Shown here piece after piece: positions 56,677 through 64,000 of a stretch of 64,000 bases of DNA. Numbering within the stretch: the stretch's first letter is position 1; each line of letters opens with the position of its first letter. The position numbers and the translations under genes were made by a program. The DNA is from Gammaproteobacteria bacterium (GTDB taxonomy: Bacteria; Pseudomonadota; Gammaproteobacteria; Xanthomonadales; SZUA-36), in assembly GCA_030431095.1 (NCBI GenBank), contig JAUIJU010000010.1:1-64000 (forward strand), in the 5' to 3' direction. Under the pieces are notes generated by a model, which saw nothing but the letters and a program-made list of their open reading frames with translations, was not told the DNA's origin and searched no databases.

Positions 56677-57207
56677 ATGTTGGTTTACGCCGCACTTACC
56701 GTTGCCGGAGTCATCGCCGCAGCCGTTGTCGTATGGATGCTTCGTTCGCTGACGGTCGCCAGCAAATCGGCCTACCGGACGATGTCGCCCGCCGGCCGCA
56801 GTTTGTCGCAGGCCAAGCTGGCGCACCTCAATTCCAACCTGCAGGCCACGCCGGCCCCGTGGGGTTGGGGAAACGACCGGGGCAACACGCCTCACCACCA
56901 CAGATTCGACCAGCATCGCACGTCGCAGGAGCCGGCCAGCCGCTCCAAGTCACGTGACTGGTCATCCCTGGAGCTGTATGCGCGCTCCAATGAGAAGACG
57001 GCACGTGAACGGGACCGCTCATCCCCGGCCGTCGGATCCGTCCGCAACGTGCTGACCGGCTACGACATGGAACGGGACACGTCCCCGGACACGTCCAGCT
57101 GGCCGTACCAGGACAGCCTGAAGGTCAAGGATCGCGTATCCGAGGTCTCGGAAAATACCCTAACCGGCAGCGATGGTGATCGCCCCACCAAGCCCTGGGG
57201 ATGGTAA
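56677..57207 (+). CDS. membrane-anchored protein with two PWGW motifs, unknown
   Basis: 176 residues. One N-terminal membrane helix (residues 3-22, VYAALTVAGVIAAAVVVWML), then a hydrophilic, probably disordered region rich in Ser, Arg and Asp. A PWGW motif occurs at 61-64 (APWGWGNDRG) and again as the exact C-terminus at 173-176 (TKPWGW). A His-rich patch lies at 73-75. The ATG follows AGGA within CCAGGATCAC. I do not recognise a family. The long structured leader suggests post-transcriptional control. A terminator follows at 57233-57259. Confidence 0.7.
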   Translation: MLVYAALTVAGVIAAAVVVWMLRSLTVASKSAYRTMSPAGRSLSQAKLAHLNSNLQATPAPWGWGNDRGNTPHHHRFDQHRTSQEPASRSKSRDWSSLELYARSNEKTARERDRSSPAVGSVRNVLTGYDMERDTSPDTSSWPYQDSLKVKDRVSEVSENTLTGSDGDRPTKPWGW

Positions 57208-57232
57208 GGCCACAGCCAGCTCAGAAACTACG

Positions 57233-57259
57233 AAAAGCGCCCCTCACGGGGCGTTTTTT
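57233..57259. terminator. bidirectional terminator between the PWGW gene and SRAP gene
   Basis: CGCCCC (57238-57243) pairs with GGGGCG (57248-57253), loop TCAC, extended by four A-T pairs across a G-T pair, followed by T6 (57254-57259). The TGA stop codon of the minus-strand SRAP gene (57246-57244) lies in the loop. A-rich upstream flank makes it work in both directions. Confidence 0.88.
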
Positions 57260-58008
57260 CGTTGCGCCAGTACCGGCGGCAGCTCGATGTTCTCATTGCC
57301 GGGAATCTTGATCCCCATCGGAACCGGCTCCGTGCCCATGGATTCGTTCTCGGGCGGTTGAAGCAGGTTCAGCGCCTGTTGCCGGTTACCATGCAACCAG
57401 GTCTCCACCGCGCCGGGCGTTCCGAGAAGGGCCGGGCTGCGGTGGTGCCCAACCGAGCGCAACACCTCGTTGGGCTCCACGGTGATGATGGCCACACTGG
57501 GCCGGGGAATGCCGTCTTCGCCGCGGGCGAAGCTGCCCAGCCCCGCCATGGCCCAGAACGGGCGATTCAGAGGAAACACGGCCCAGGGCACCTGTGGGTG
57601 AACGCGGCTGTCGAATTCGTAGAACCAGGACACCCATACCACCACCCGCCGGTCCTTGTTCCAGGAGGCGAGAAAGGTGGGCGCGAACGGTTCGCCGTCA
57701 CGCCGCAGGCGCGCATTGGCGGTCGAAATCAGTTTGCCGCCCTTGTTGGTGGGCAGGCGGCCGCGTGACCAGAAGGGCAGAAACGGCCAGGTGGCTTCGG
57801 TGGCAACATCCAGTGTGCCGTCACAGTAGGTGATCGGGAGGGTCTCCCATATCATCGAATCGGGTTCCGACTTGCGGCGCAGGCGCGAGGGAGAAATGTT
57901 GACCCGGTCCACGGGGTCGTCAGGCAGGTGGTCGGGGGGCGTCAGGCTGTCGGCCCAGGCGTAAATTTCCTTCCAGGAAAGGTGCGATACGGAAGCTTTG
58001 CCACACAT
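57244..58008 (-). CDS. SRAP-family protein (YedK/HMCES-like abasic-site binding)
   Basis: 254 residues from ATG 58008, giving MCGKAS with the catalytic Cys2 that crosslinks abasic sites in ssDNA. Other active-site positions: Asn38 in VNISPS, Asn98 and Arg100 in STANARLRR, Glu131 in WFYEF, His188/189 in SVGHHRSP. Several positions differ from canonical YedK (MCGR, NxAPT, ARxE, HxRMP), so it is a divergent member. A longer in-frame opening to 58104 would place Cys internally, where it could not act, so 58008 is the start. It is divergent from the AddB-like gene. Confidence 0.88.
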   Translation of the reverse strand: MCGKASVSHLSWKEIYAWADSLTPPDHLPDDPVDRVNISPSRLRRKSEPDSMIWETLPITYCDGTLDVATEATWPFLPFWSRGRLPTNKGGKLISTANARLRRDGEPFAPTFLASWNKDRRVVVWVSWFYEFDSRVHPQVPWAVFPLNRPFWAMAGLGSFARGEDGIPRPSVAIITVEPNEVLRSVGHHRSPALLGTPGAVETWLHGNRQQALNLLQPPENESMGTEPVPMGIKIPGNENIELPPVLAQRKNAP

Positions 58009-58146
58009 GGCGACCATTGTAGCAACCGGGGGTGTGCTGAAAACGAACCGCCAGGGGTTCTGTCCAATCCCGTTCTCGAAAATTGCGAAAGCCTGCACGT
58101 ACACTGGTCACATGCACAATCCGACAGCACGCACCGGTCGGCCATC

Positions 58147-60789
58147 ATGAGCCAGGCCATCGACGAATCGTGGCTCGAGCTGGTCCCCAACCGGCCCGCG
58201 CAGCAATTGCGTCTGGCCGCCGGCATCCCGCCTGGCGACACCACCCCTTTTGCGGCGCCGCCACTGGCGGTGTTCTCCTTGTGGGCCGGCCGGCTGTTGC
58301 AGAACAGTCTTTTGCTGTCAGGGCGGCGTGTACCGCAAGTGCCGTCGCGATTTCGCGTTCGCCGGCTGTGGGAGACCGCGATTCGCGAATCCGACCGGCA
58401 GGACTGGCAGGCCGGTGACATTGCCGCCCTGGCGGGCGAAGCCATGGAAGCCGATCACCTGTGCGAGCACTGGCTGTTGCCCAGGGGTCGGGAGCCGGGC
58501 AGGGACTGGGACGACGACGCATTCTGCGCCTGGCGTCGCCAGGTGCATGCCCGAATGGCGGCCCGCGGTTGGCTGAACCCGGCCCAGCAGTTGCGCTGGT
58601 TGCGCGGGCTGATTCACGACCGCGGTGAATTGCCGATGGCGTTGCCCTCGGAAATTCTCCTGTGCGGCTTTCCCGAAATCACCCCCCTGGAACGTGACGT
58701 CCTCGATGCCCTGGCGTCACTCGGCGTGACGGTGAACGACGTGCCGTCTCCCGCCGGGGCCGAGTCTTCCAAAGTGACCAGCGAGCTTTTCGTGGAACCC
58801 GGTGATGAGATTCGGGCGGCTGCGGAATGGGCTGCCGCTCAACGTCGGGCGGGGAAGGGCCGGGTCGCCGTTGCGGTCAACGGGCTGGCGGCCTGGCGAC
58901 GCGACGTGGAACGCAGCTTTTTGCAGGTGTTTCACCCCGCGTCCGCCCTGGCCGGTCGTGCGCCCAGCGCCGCCGATGTTCACATTCACGGCGGCCGGGC
59001 GTTGATCGAGCATCCCCTGGTCCCTGTCGCGCTCGACCTGCTGGATCTCTCCCTGGGCGGCGTGCGTCGTGCCTGGTCGTTCGCACGGGTCAGCCGCTGG
59101 CTGCTGTCACCGGCCTGGACAGGCGCTGATACCGAGTCGGAGGCGCGCGCGCAGCTGGAACTGAAGCTTCGCGAATCCGGTCGCTTCGAGTGGAACCTGG
59201 CGGCGGTGGCCGAGCAGGCGCGGGCCGTGTCGGCCACGATGCTGGTCGAACGCGTGGCGCGTTTGCCTGACGCGCGGGACGGTGATTCTCCGGCCCGACG
59301 ATTTTTTGGCATGCTGCGGCACTGGGGCTGGCCGGGCCCAGGCGCCCGCGGTTCGGGCGCTGCGCAAGCGGTGGAGGGGGTGCGCCAGGCGCTGGAGGAA
59401 CTGGAGTTTTCGGCGATCAGCCACGACAGTGAGGCCCTGTCGGTGGTGCGTCGCCTGTGCGCCGAACAGCGTCTGCCGGCGATCGGCGGCGAGCTGTCAC
59501 CGGTACAGGTGCTGGATCTCCAGGACATGCCGGGCCAATCTTTCGACGCGGTACGGGTCATCAATGTGCACGCGGACAACTGGCCGCCGCCGCCCTCTCT
59601 CAATCGCCTCATCCCCTACAGCCTGGCTCGCCAGCTTCCTCGGACCTCGCCCGAACAGCAACTCTGCCATGCACGGGCTGTGCAACAGGCGGTTTTGGCC
59701 AGCGCGCCACGCATCGTGTTCACACGGGCCGAGCAGGCCGACGGCGTACCCACGGCCGCCAGCGCCCTGGTTCCGGCGACCGAACGGACGGGAGAATCCC
59801 TCACGGTGGCCGGCGCCCACCTGGCGCAAGCGGCCTGGCCAGGCGCGGGCGACCGCGAATCGACAGAGGGGCGCGATGCACTGGAAGTCCATTCCCGCAA
59901 GCCGGCGCCGCCCATCCCTGCGGACCAGGATGCCTTGCGCTCGGTGATCAGCGTGCTGAACCTGCAGTCCGCCTGTCCCTGGGCGGCCTTCCTGGTGCAT
60001 CGCCTGGACGCCGCCTTCCCGGCGCCACCGACGCCTTTCGCGGACGGCCTGTTCACCGGCCGGCTGGTACACCAGGCGCTGGAGCGCCTGTACCGGCCGC
60101 ACATCGGACAGGGCAGCCTGCCGCAACCTGGCGAGGTGCCGCAGGTGGTCGCCGAGACCCTCTCCGTGCGCCACGCCGACCTGCACCTGCTGCCCGGGGC
60201 GCTGGCCGCGGAGCGCCGCCGCCTCGAATCCCTGTTGCGAGAGTGGCTGAGGCACGAACGGGGCCTGCCGCTGGGCAGCCCCTGGGAACTCGAAACCGAG
60301 CGGGAAGGGCGCATGGCGGGTTTCCGCTTTACCGTGCGCATGGACCGTGTGGACCGACACGGCGACGGCGTGGTGGTGCTGGACTACAAGACCGGCGCCG
60401 TTTCCCCCCCGGCCTGGGATGATCCTCGTCCCACCGAGACCCAGCTGCCTTTGTATGCCGTCCTGATGCGTGCGGATGAGCGGCCGGCCGTCGGCATTGG
60501 CCTGCTTTCGGTTCGCGGCGGCGACATGCAGCAGCGCGTCTGGTCCGGTGAACCGGATCTCAAGGGCAGGGGTTTCACCGTGCTGACGCCGGGACAGAAA
60601 ACCGGACCGGCCAGCTGGGACGAGGCGCTGGACGCCTGGCAAGAACGGTTGACGTCGCTACTCGGGGCGTTTCGCGCCGGTGAGAACGCTTTCACCGTTC
60701 ACCATGAAGGTCCGCTGGCTTACCTGGGCCTGGACCTGTTGCTGCGTCCGGAGCCCAATGGCGAGACCCCGGAGGGCACTGATGTCTGA
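58147..60789 (+). CDS. AddB-like PD-(D/E)XK nuclease/inactive helicase (probable DNA repair protein)
   Basis: 880 residues from ATG 58147. N-terminal part lacks a Walker A motif, as in AddB/RexB. C-terminal nuclease: GLFTGRLVHQALERLYRPH (motif I), ETEREGRMAGFRFTVRMDRV then GVVVLDYKTG (motifs II-III with Asp and Lys), and TETQLPLYAVLM. The AddB iron-sulfur cysteines appear to be missing: only one Cys precedes the nuclease (QSACPWAAFLVHRL). It resembles the gammaproteobacterial 'probable DNA repair protein' family (TIGR03623-type). It overlaps the next gene by 8 nt, so the two probably form one enzyme. Confidence 0.85.
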   Translation: MSQAIDESWLELVPNRPAQQLRLAAGIPPGDTTPFAAPPLAVFSLWAGRLLQNSLLLSGRRVPQVPSRFRVRRLWETAIRESDRQDWQAGDIAALAGEAMEADHLCEHWLLPRGREPGRDWDDDAFCAWRRQVHARMAARGWLNPAQQLRWLRGLIHDRGELPMALPSEILLCGFPEITPLERDVLDALASLGVTVNDVPSPAGAESSKVTSELFVEPGDEIRAAAEWAAAQRRAGKGRVAVAVNGLAAWRRDVERSFLQVFHPASALAGRAPSAADVHIHGGRALIEHPLVPVALDLLDLSLGGVRRAWSFARVSRWLLSPAWTGADTESEARAQLELKLRESGRFEWNLAAVAEQARAVSATMLVERVARLPDARDGDSPARRFFGMLRHWGWPGPGARGSGAAQAVEGVRQALEELEFSAISHDSEALSVVRRLCAEQRLPAIGGELSPVQVLDLQDMPGQSFDAVRVINVHADNWPPPPSLNRLIPYSLARQLPRTSPEQQLCHARAVQQAVLASAPRIVFTRAEQADGVPTAASALVPATERTGESLTVAGAHLAQAAWPGAGDRESTEGRDALEVHSRKPAPPIPADQDALRSVISVLNLQSACPWAAFLVHRLDAAFPAPPTPFADGLFTGRLVHQALERLYRPHIGQGSLPQPGEVPQVVAETLSVRHADLHLLPGALAAERRRLESLLREWLRHERGLPLGSPWELETEREGRMAGFRFTVRMDRVDRHGDGVVVLDYKTGAVSPPAWDDPRPTETQLPLYAVLMRADERPAVGIGLLSVRGGDMQQRVWSGEPDLKGRGFTVLTPGQKTGPASWDEALDAWQERLTSLLGAFRAGENAFTVHHEGPLAYLGLDLLLRPEPNGETPEGTDV

Positions 60790-63700
60790 TTCGAGGACAC
60801 CTGCTGACCACGCGGTGCGTCGCGAAGTGATCGAGCCGGGCGCATCCTATATCGTCCAGGCGCCTGCCGGCTCAGGCAAGACCGAATTGCTCACTCAGCG
60901 CTTTCTGCGCCTGCTCTCCGGGGTGGACCAGCCGCAAAAGGTCCTGGCCATCACCTTCACGCGCAAGGCGACACGGGAAATGGCCGACCGCGTGCTGGAA
61001 CGACTGCGCGGGGCGGCAGCGGGCACCATCCCATCGGAGCCCCATCAGCGACTGGCGCATGAACTGGCGCTCGAGGTGCTGAAGCGGGACGCGGCCGAGG
61101 GCTGGAACCTGCTCGACAACCCCGGATTGCTGCAGGTGCACACCATCGACGGCCTGTGTGCGCGCCTGGCGGCGCGGGGCAGTGGCGCGCCGCAGGCACT
61201 GGGCAGCCTGCAAGTGGTCGAGTTCCCCGCCGCCGTCTACACCGAGGCTGCGCGGCTCACGCTGGTCGAGGCGGCGCGGGCCGGAGAAGATGACGACATC
61301 CGGCGCGCGCTGGAAGCCTTGCTGTTGCGTGAGCGTGGCAACGCCAATGCCTTGCAGGCCCTGTTGGCGGACGCATTGCCTCGACGTGACCAGTGGCTTC
61401 CGATCATGGAGGGCAGGGCTGTGGACACCGCGCCATTGCTGTCCCTGCGCCAGCGCCTCGAGATTACCGTGCTGGAACACACCCTGGGACGCGAAGCGAT
61501 TCACGCGGCCGGCCAGGCCGTGGTGCAACTGGCCGCGCTTGCGGACGCCCCGGACCCGGACGATCCGCTGCCGGTCGCCTGGTCGACCATGGGCGAGGCC
61601 GACGATCCGGCGCATACCGCCCGGGCCTACTGGTACCTGTTCAAGCGTTTGTCTTCGAGCAGCTCCCAGCCCTGGTCGGCGCGCTCGGTCAATTCGCGGG
61701 TCTATCCGGGGCCGGCGTCGGGGCGCGCGGAGGGCGTGCAGGCCCTCGGGGAGATCGTGACGGCCTGGAGAGAAGACCCGGAAGCACTGGTCCTGTTCAG
61801 TCGATTTCTCAAGGCGCCGCCGCTGAACCTGGATGCGGACGCCGACGCGTTGATGGGCGCCCTGCGCGCCCTGTTGCTGCGTGCCCGCGACCAACTGCAC
61901 GCCCTGTTTGCAGAGCAGGGCGTGTGCGACTTTCAGCACGTGGCCGCCCAGGCCCTTGACGCGCTGGGACGTGACGGAACGCCCGGTGAGGCCCTGCTGA
62001 TCGAGGACGGTCGGCTGGAGCACGTGCTGATCGACGAATTCCAGGACACCTCGCAGCTGCAGTATGAACTGGTGCGCCGGCTGGTCGCGGGCTGGACACC
62101 CGGAGAGGGGCGCAGCCTGTTCCTCGTGGGCGACCCGATGCAGTCCATCTATCGGTTTCGTAAGGCTGACGTGGGACTGTTCCAGGCCGTGTTCCGGGCG
62201 GAGCGACTGGGCCAGGTTCCACTGGCGGCCCGCCGCCTGAGCGACAATTTCCGGTCCAGCGCCACGGTGATCGACGAGGTTAACCGGGTGTGCGCTGACG
62301 TGTTTGCGCCGCCGTCACCCGCGGCTCCCGGGCACGTTGACTACACCGCCGTGCAGCCCTTTCACGGCCCTGGCGGGCAGGTGCACTACCAGGCCGTGAT
62401 CGAGGACGACGGCCGTGGCGGAGCCATCCGCGAGGCGGCATGGATCAGTGAACGAATCGGCCGTTTCCTTGACGAGGCGGATAGCGACCTGCCTTCGGTG
62501 GGTGTCCTGGCGCGAAAACGCAGCCAGCTGGAACCCATCGCCGCGGCGTTGACGGATCGCGGGATCGCGTACGAGGCGGTGGAGGTCCAGTCCCTGGCCC
62601 GACGCCCACTGGTGCTGGACCTGTTGACGCTGACCCGGGCGGTGCTGCACCCCGGGGATCGCGTGGCCTGGCTGGGCCTTCTGCTGGCGCCCTGGTGCGC
62701 GCTGCAGGCCGATGAGCTGATGCAACTGGCCGGTATGGACAATGCCGCGGACATGCTGTCGCGCATGAGCGATGTCCGCTTGCTCGAGGGATTGTCCGCC
62801 GGCTCACGACAGCGCGTGGAGGTCCTGGCGAGTTCACTGAAGGCCGCGCACCAAACCGCCTCAGAGGCGGAGCTGGCCGTGCGCGTCGAGGCCGCGTGGG
62901 TTCGGCTGGGCGGACCACGGATGGCGCGCAGCCGGCAGGACCTGGCCGATGCCGAGGTCTTCCTGCGGCTGCTGACCCGGTTGGAATCCGAGCGTCCCGA
63001 GGATTTCCTGGCCGAACTGGATCTGCGCCTGCAACGACTCTACGCGGGTTCGCGCAGCGCGTCGGTCAAGCTGATGACGGTGCACAAGGCCAAGGGGCTG
63101 GAATTTGACGCGGTCTTCCTGCCGGCGCTGCAAGGTGGGACAGGCAATCATGGCCGCAGCCTGTTTCGTGCCCAGGACGTGGCGCCCGGGCCCGATGGTG
63201 AAGGCGCCCTGGTCGCACCACTCAAGCCTTCGGGGAAGGGCGACCCAGGCCTGTACGACTACCTGGGCCTGCTCGATCGCGAGGCGCAGGACTGCGAAAG
63301 CCATCGATTGTTGTACGTGGCCATGACGCGGGCGCGACGTTTTTTGCAGATGTCCGCGGTGTGTGCCCTGAAGAAGGACGGCGGCATCGCGCGCAAGCCG
63401 GGCTCCTTCCTGGCCCTGCTCGAACCGCAGTTCGAAAAGGCCCTGGCGAACGCTGACCATCCCCCCGAGACGCAGTCAGCGTCCTGCGCCGTGGAGCCGA
63501 GGCCGTTGCTGCGCCTGCCTGAGGCATCGCCACGGCTGGCTCCGAAGTCGTCGATCGTGCGCCAGGACGCGCCGGTGACCCTGGGCGAACCCTTCCCGGA
63601 CCGCGATCGCCTGGCGCTGGGCGAGGCCCTGCACCACTGGCTGGAACTGATCCACGACCACTGGGACGAACGCTGGCTGGGTGACTGGACTGCCGGGCAT

Positions 63701-64000
63701 GCCGAAGCATTGCGATCCAGCCTGTCACTGTTCGGCGCGCGCAATTCGTCGCTCGACGCCCTGCATGCCGAACTGGCGGGGCTGCTCGAGTCGCTGCTGG
63801 CCGACGAGGCGGTGCGTGACATGCTGTCGCCGGAAGGCAAGGCACGCTCCCTGGCGGAAGCGGAGTACTTCGTCCCGGTCGGCCAGCGGCTGCGGCGACA
63901 GATCATCGACCGCCTGTACCAGGACCGTGATGGCGACTGGCACGTCGTCGACTACAAGTCTGGCGCCGATGCCTCGGAAACGCGCAGCAAGTGGCGTGAC
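60782..64000 (+). CDS. AddA-like UvrD-family helicase-nuclease, cut by the window end
   Basis: 1073 residues are visible and no stop is reached. Helicase motifs: Walker A in QAPAGSGKTELLTQRFLRLL (27-34), Ia ITFTRKATREMADRV, II EHVLIDEFQDTSQLQ, III FLVGDPMQSIYRFRKADVGL, IV LSDNFRSS, V LMTVHKAKGLEFDAVFLPAL, VI RLLYVAMTRARRF. The extreme visible end has LGEALHHWLELIHDHW and WHVVDYKSGAD, a second PD-(D/E)XK nuclease, so this is AddA-like. Together with the AddB-like gene it would resect double-strand breaks; recBCD is not visible here. Start ATG 60782 overlaps the upstream stop by 8 nt. Confidence 0.93.
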   Translation, partial: MSDSRTPADHAVRREVIEPGASYIVQAPAGSGKTELLTQRFLRLLSGVDQPQKVLAITFTRKATREMADRVLERLRGAAAGTIPSEPHQRLAHELALEVLKRDAAEGWNLLDNPGLLQVHTIDGLCARLAARGSGAPQALGSLQVVEFPAAVYTEAARLTLVEAARAGEDDDIRRALEALLLRERGNANALQALLADALPRRDQWLPIMEGRAVDTAPLLSLRQRLEITVLEHTLGREAIHAAGQAVVQLAALADAPDPDDPLPVAWSTMGEADDPAHTARAYWYLFKRLSSSSSQPWSARSVNSRVYPGPASGRAEGVQALGEIVTAWREDPEALVLFSRFLKAPPLNLDADADALMGALRALLLRARDQLHALFAEQGVCDFQHVAAQALDALGRDGTPGEALLIEDGRLEHVLIDEFQDTSQLQYELVRRLVAGWTPGEGRSLFLVGDPMQSIYRFRKADVGLFQAVFRAERLGQVPLAARRLSDNFRSSATVIDEVNRVCADVFAPPSPAAPGHVDYTAVQPFHGPGGQVHYQAVIEDDGRGGAIREAAWISERIGRFLDEADSDLPSVGVLARKRSQLEPIAAALTDRGIAYEAVEVQSLARRPLVLDLLTLTRAVLHPGDRVAWLGLLLAPWCALQADELMQLAGMDNAADMLSRMSDVRLLEGLSAGSRQRVEVLASSLKAAHQTASEAELAVRVEAAWVRLGGPRMARSRQDLADAEVFLRLLTRLESERPEDFLAELDLRLQRLYAGSRSASVKLMTVHKAKGLEFDAVFLPALQGGTGNHGRSLFRAQDVAPGPDGEGALVAPLKPSGKGDPGLYDYLGLLDREAQDCESHRLLYVAMTRARRFLQMSAVCALKKDGGIARKPGSFLALLEPQFEKALANADHPPETQSASCAVEPRPLLRLPEASPRLAPKSSIVRQDAPVTLGEPFPDRDRLALGEALHHWLELIHDHWDERWLGDWTAGHAEALRSSLSLFGARNSSLDALHAELAGLLESLLADEAVRDMLSPEGKARSLAEAEYFVPVGQRLRRQIIDRLYQDRDGDWHVVDYKSGADASETRSKWRD

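Overview
The window is a stretch of core chromosome from a high-GC gammaproteobacterium. Several gene pairs are typical of that class: recN/fur/bamE, grpE-dnaK with dnaJ-dapB-carA-carB-greA downstream, divergent orn/rsgA, mfd-csiV, divergent ppsA/ppsR, and prfB near lysS. A SAM-I riboswitch driving metX-metB, many GTG/TTG starts and high GC suggest the Xanthomonadales/Wenzhouxiangella-like side of the class. That placement is an inference; there is no rRNA to test it. I see no transposase, integrase, phage gene, CRISPR array or long repeat.

Layout. 0-5 kb: tmRNA (3' end outside the window), smpB, ratA-rnfH, a BamE lipoprotein with an extra SPOR domain, fur and recN. 4.7-7.4 kb: grpE and dnaK, each behind a heat-shock (sigma-32) type promoter. 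7.4-15.3 kb: eight genes lying between dnaK and dnaJ: a small acidic lipoprotein, an unknown exported protein, the ydbH-ynbE-ydbL lipid-transport bridge, a two-gene fluoride channel and riboswitch-controlled metX-metB. 15.4-26.5 kb: dnaJ, dapB, an orphan radical SAM protein, carA, carB, greA, recJ and prfB (with its programmed frameshift). 26.5-30.9 kb: a Fur-box-controlled iron cassette (TonB receptor, DUF3325/DUF3649-like membrane protein, PepSY protein) between prfB and lysS. 31-34.5 kb: lysS, a GT2 glycosyltransferase and an omega-amidase.

34.5-45.8 kb is a minus-strand run: traB-like, dusB, NhaC-type antiporter, mfd, csiV, ppa, DUF6394 and a tandem-RCK potassium channel. 45.9-51.8 kb: a small exported BamE-like protein, rsgA, orn, ppsA, ppsR and a DUF1249 protein. 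51.9-52.1 kb: a tRNA-Ala/tRNA-Glu operon with a near-consensus promoter and strong terminator. 52.3-55.2 kb: molybdopterin genes moaADE facing tusA-like/moaC. 55.3-57.2 kb: an exported trypsin-like protease, then a roughly 270-nt leader rich in hairpins in front of an unknown membrane-anchored protein with two PWGW motifs. 57.2-64 kb: an SRAP abasic-site protein divergent from an AddB-like/AddA-like pair; the AddA-like gene runs off the end.

The most unusual parts are the structured leader plus PWGW protein, the BamE-SPOR fusion, the split dnaK/dnaJ locus with three separate heat-shock promoters, the predicted opposite-topology CrcB pair, and the carA leader ORF that overlaps a terminator-like hairpin. 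No single cluster looks clearly like a complete new system. Coordinates of start codons were adjusted by reading ribosome binding sites and family N-termini; promoters and hairpins were found by eye and have not been folded or scored.
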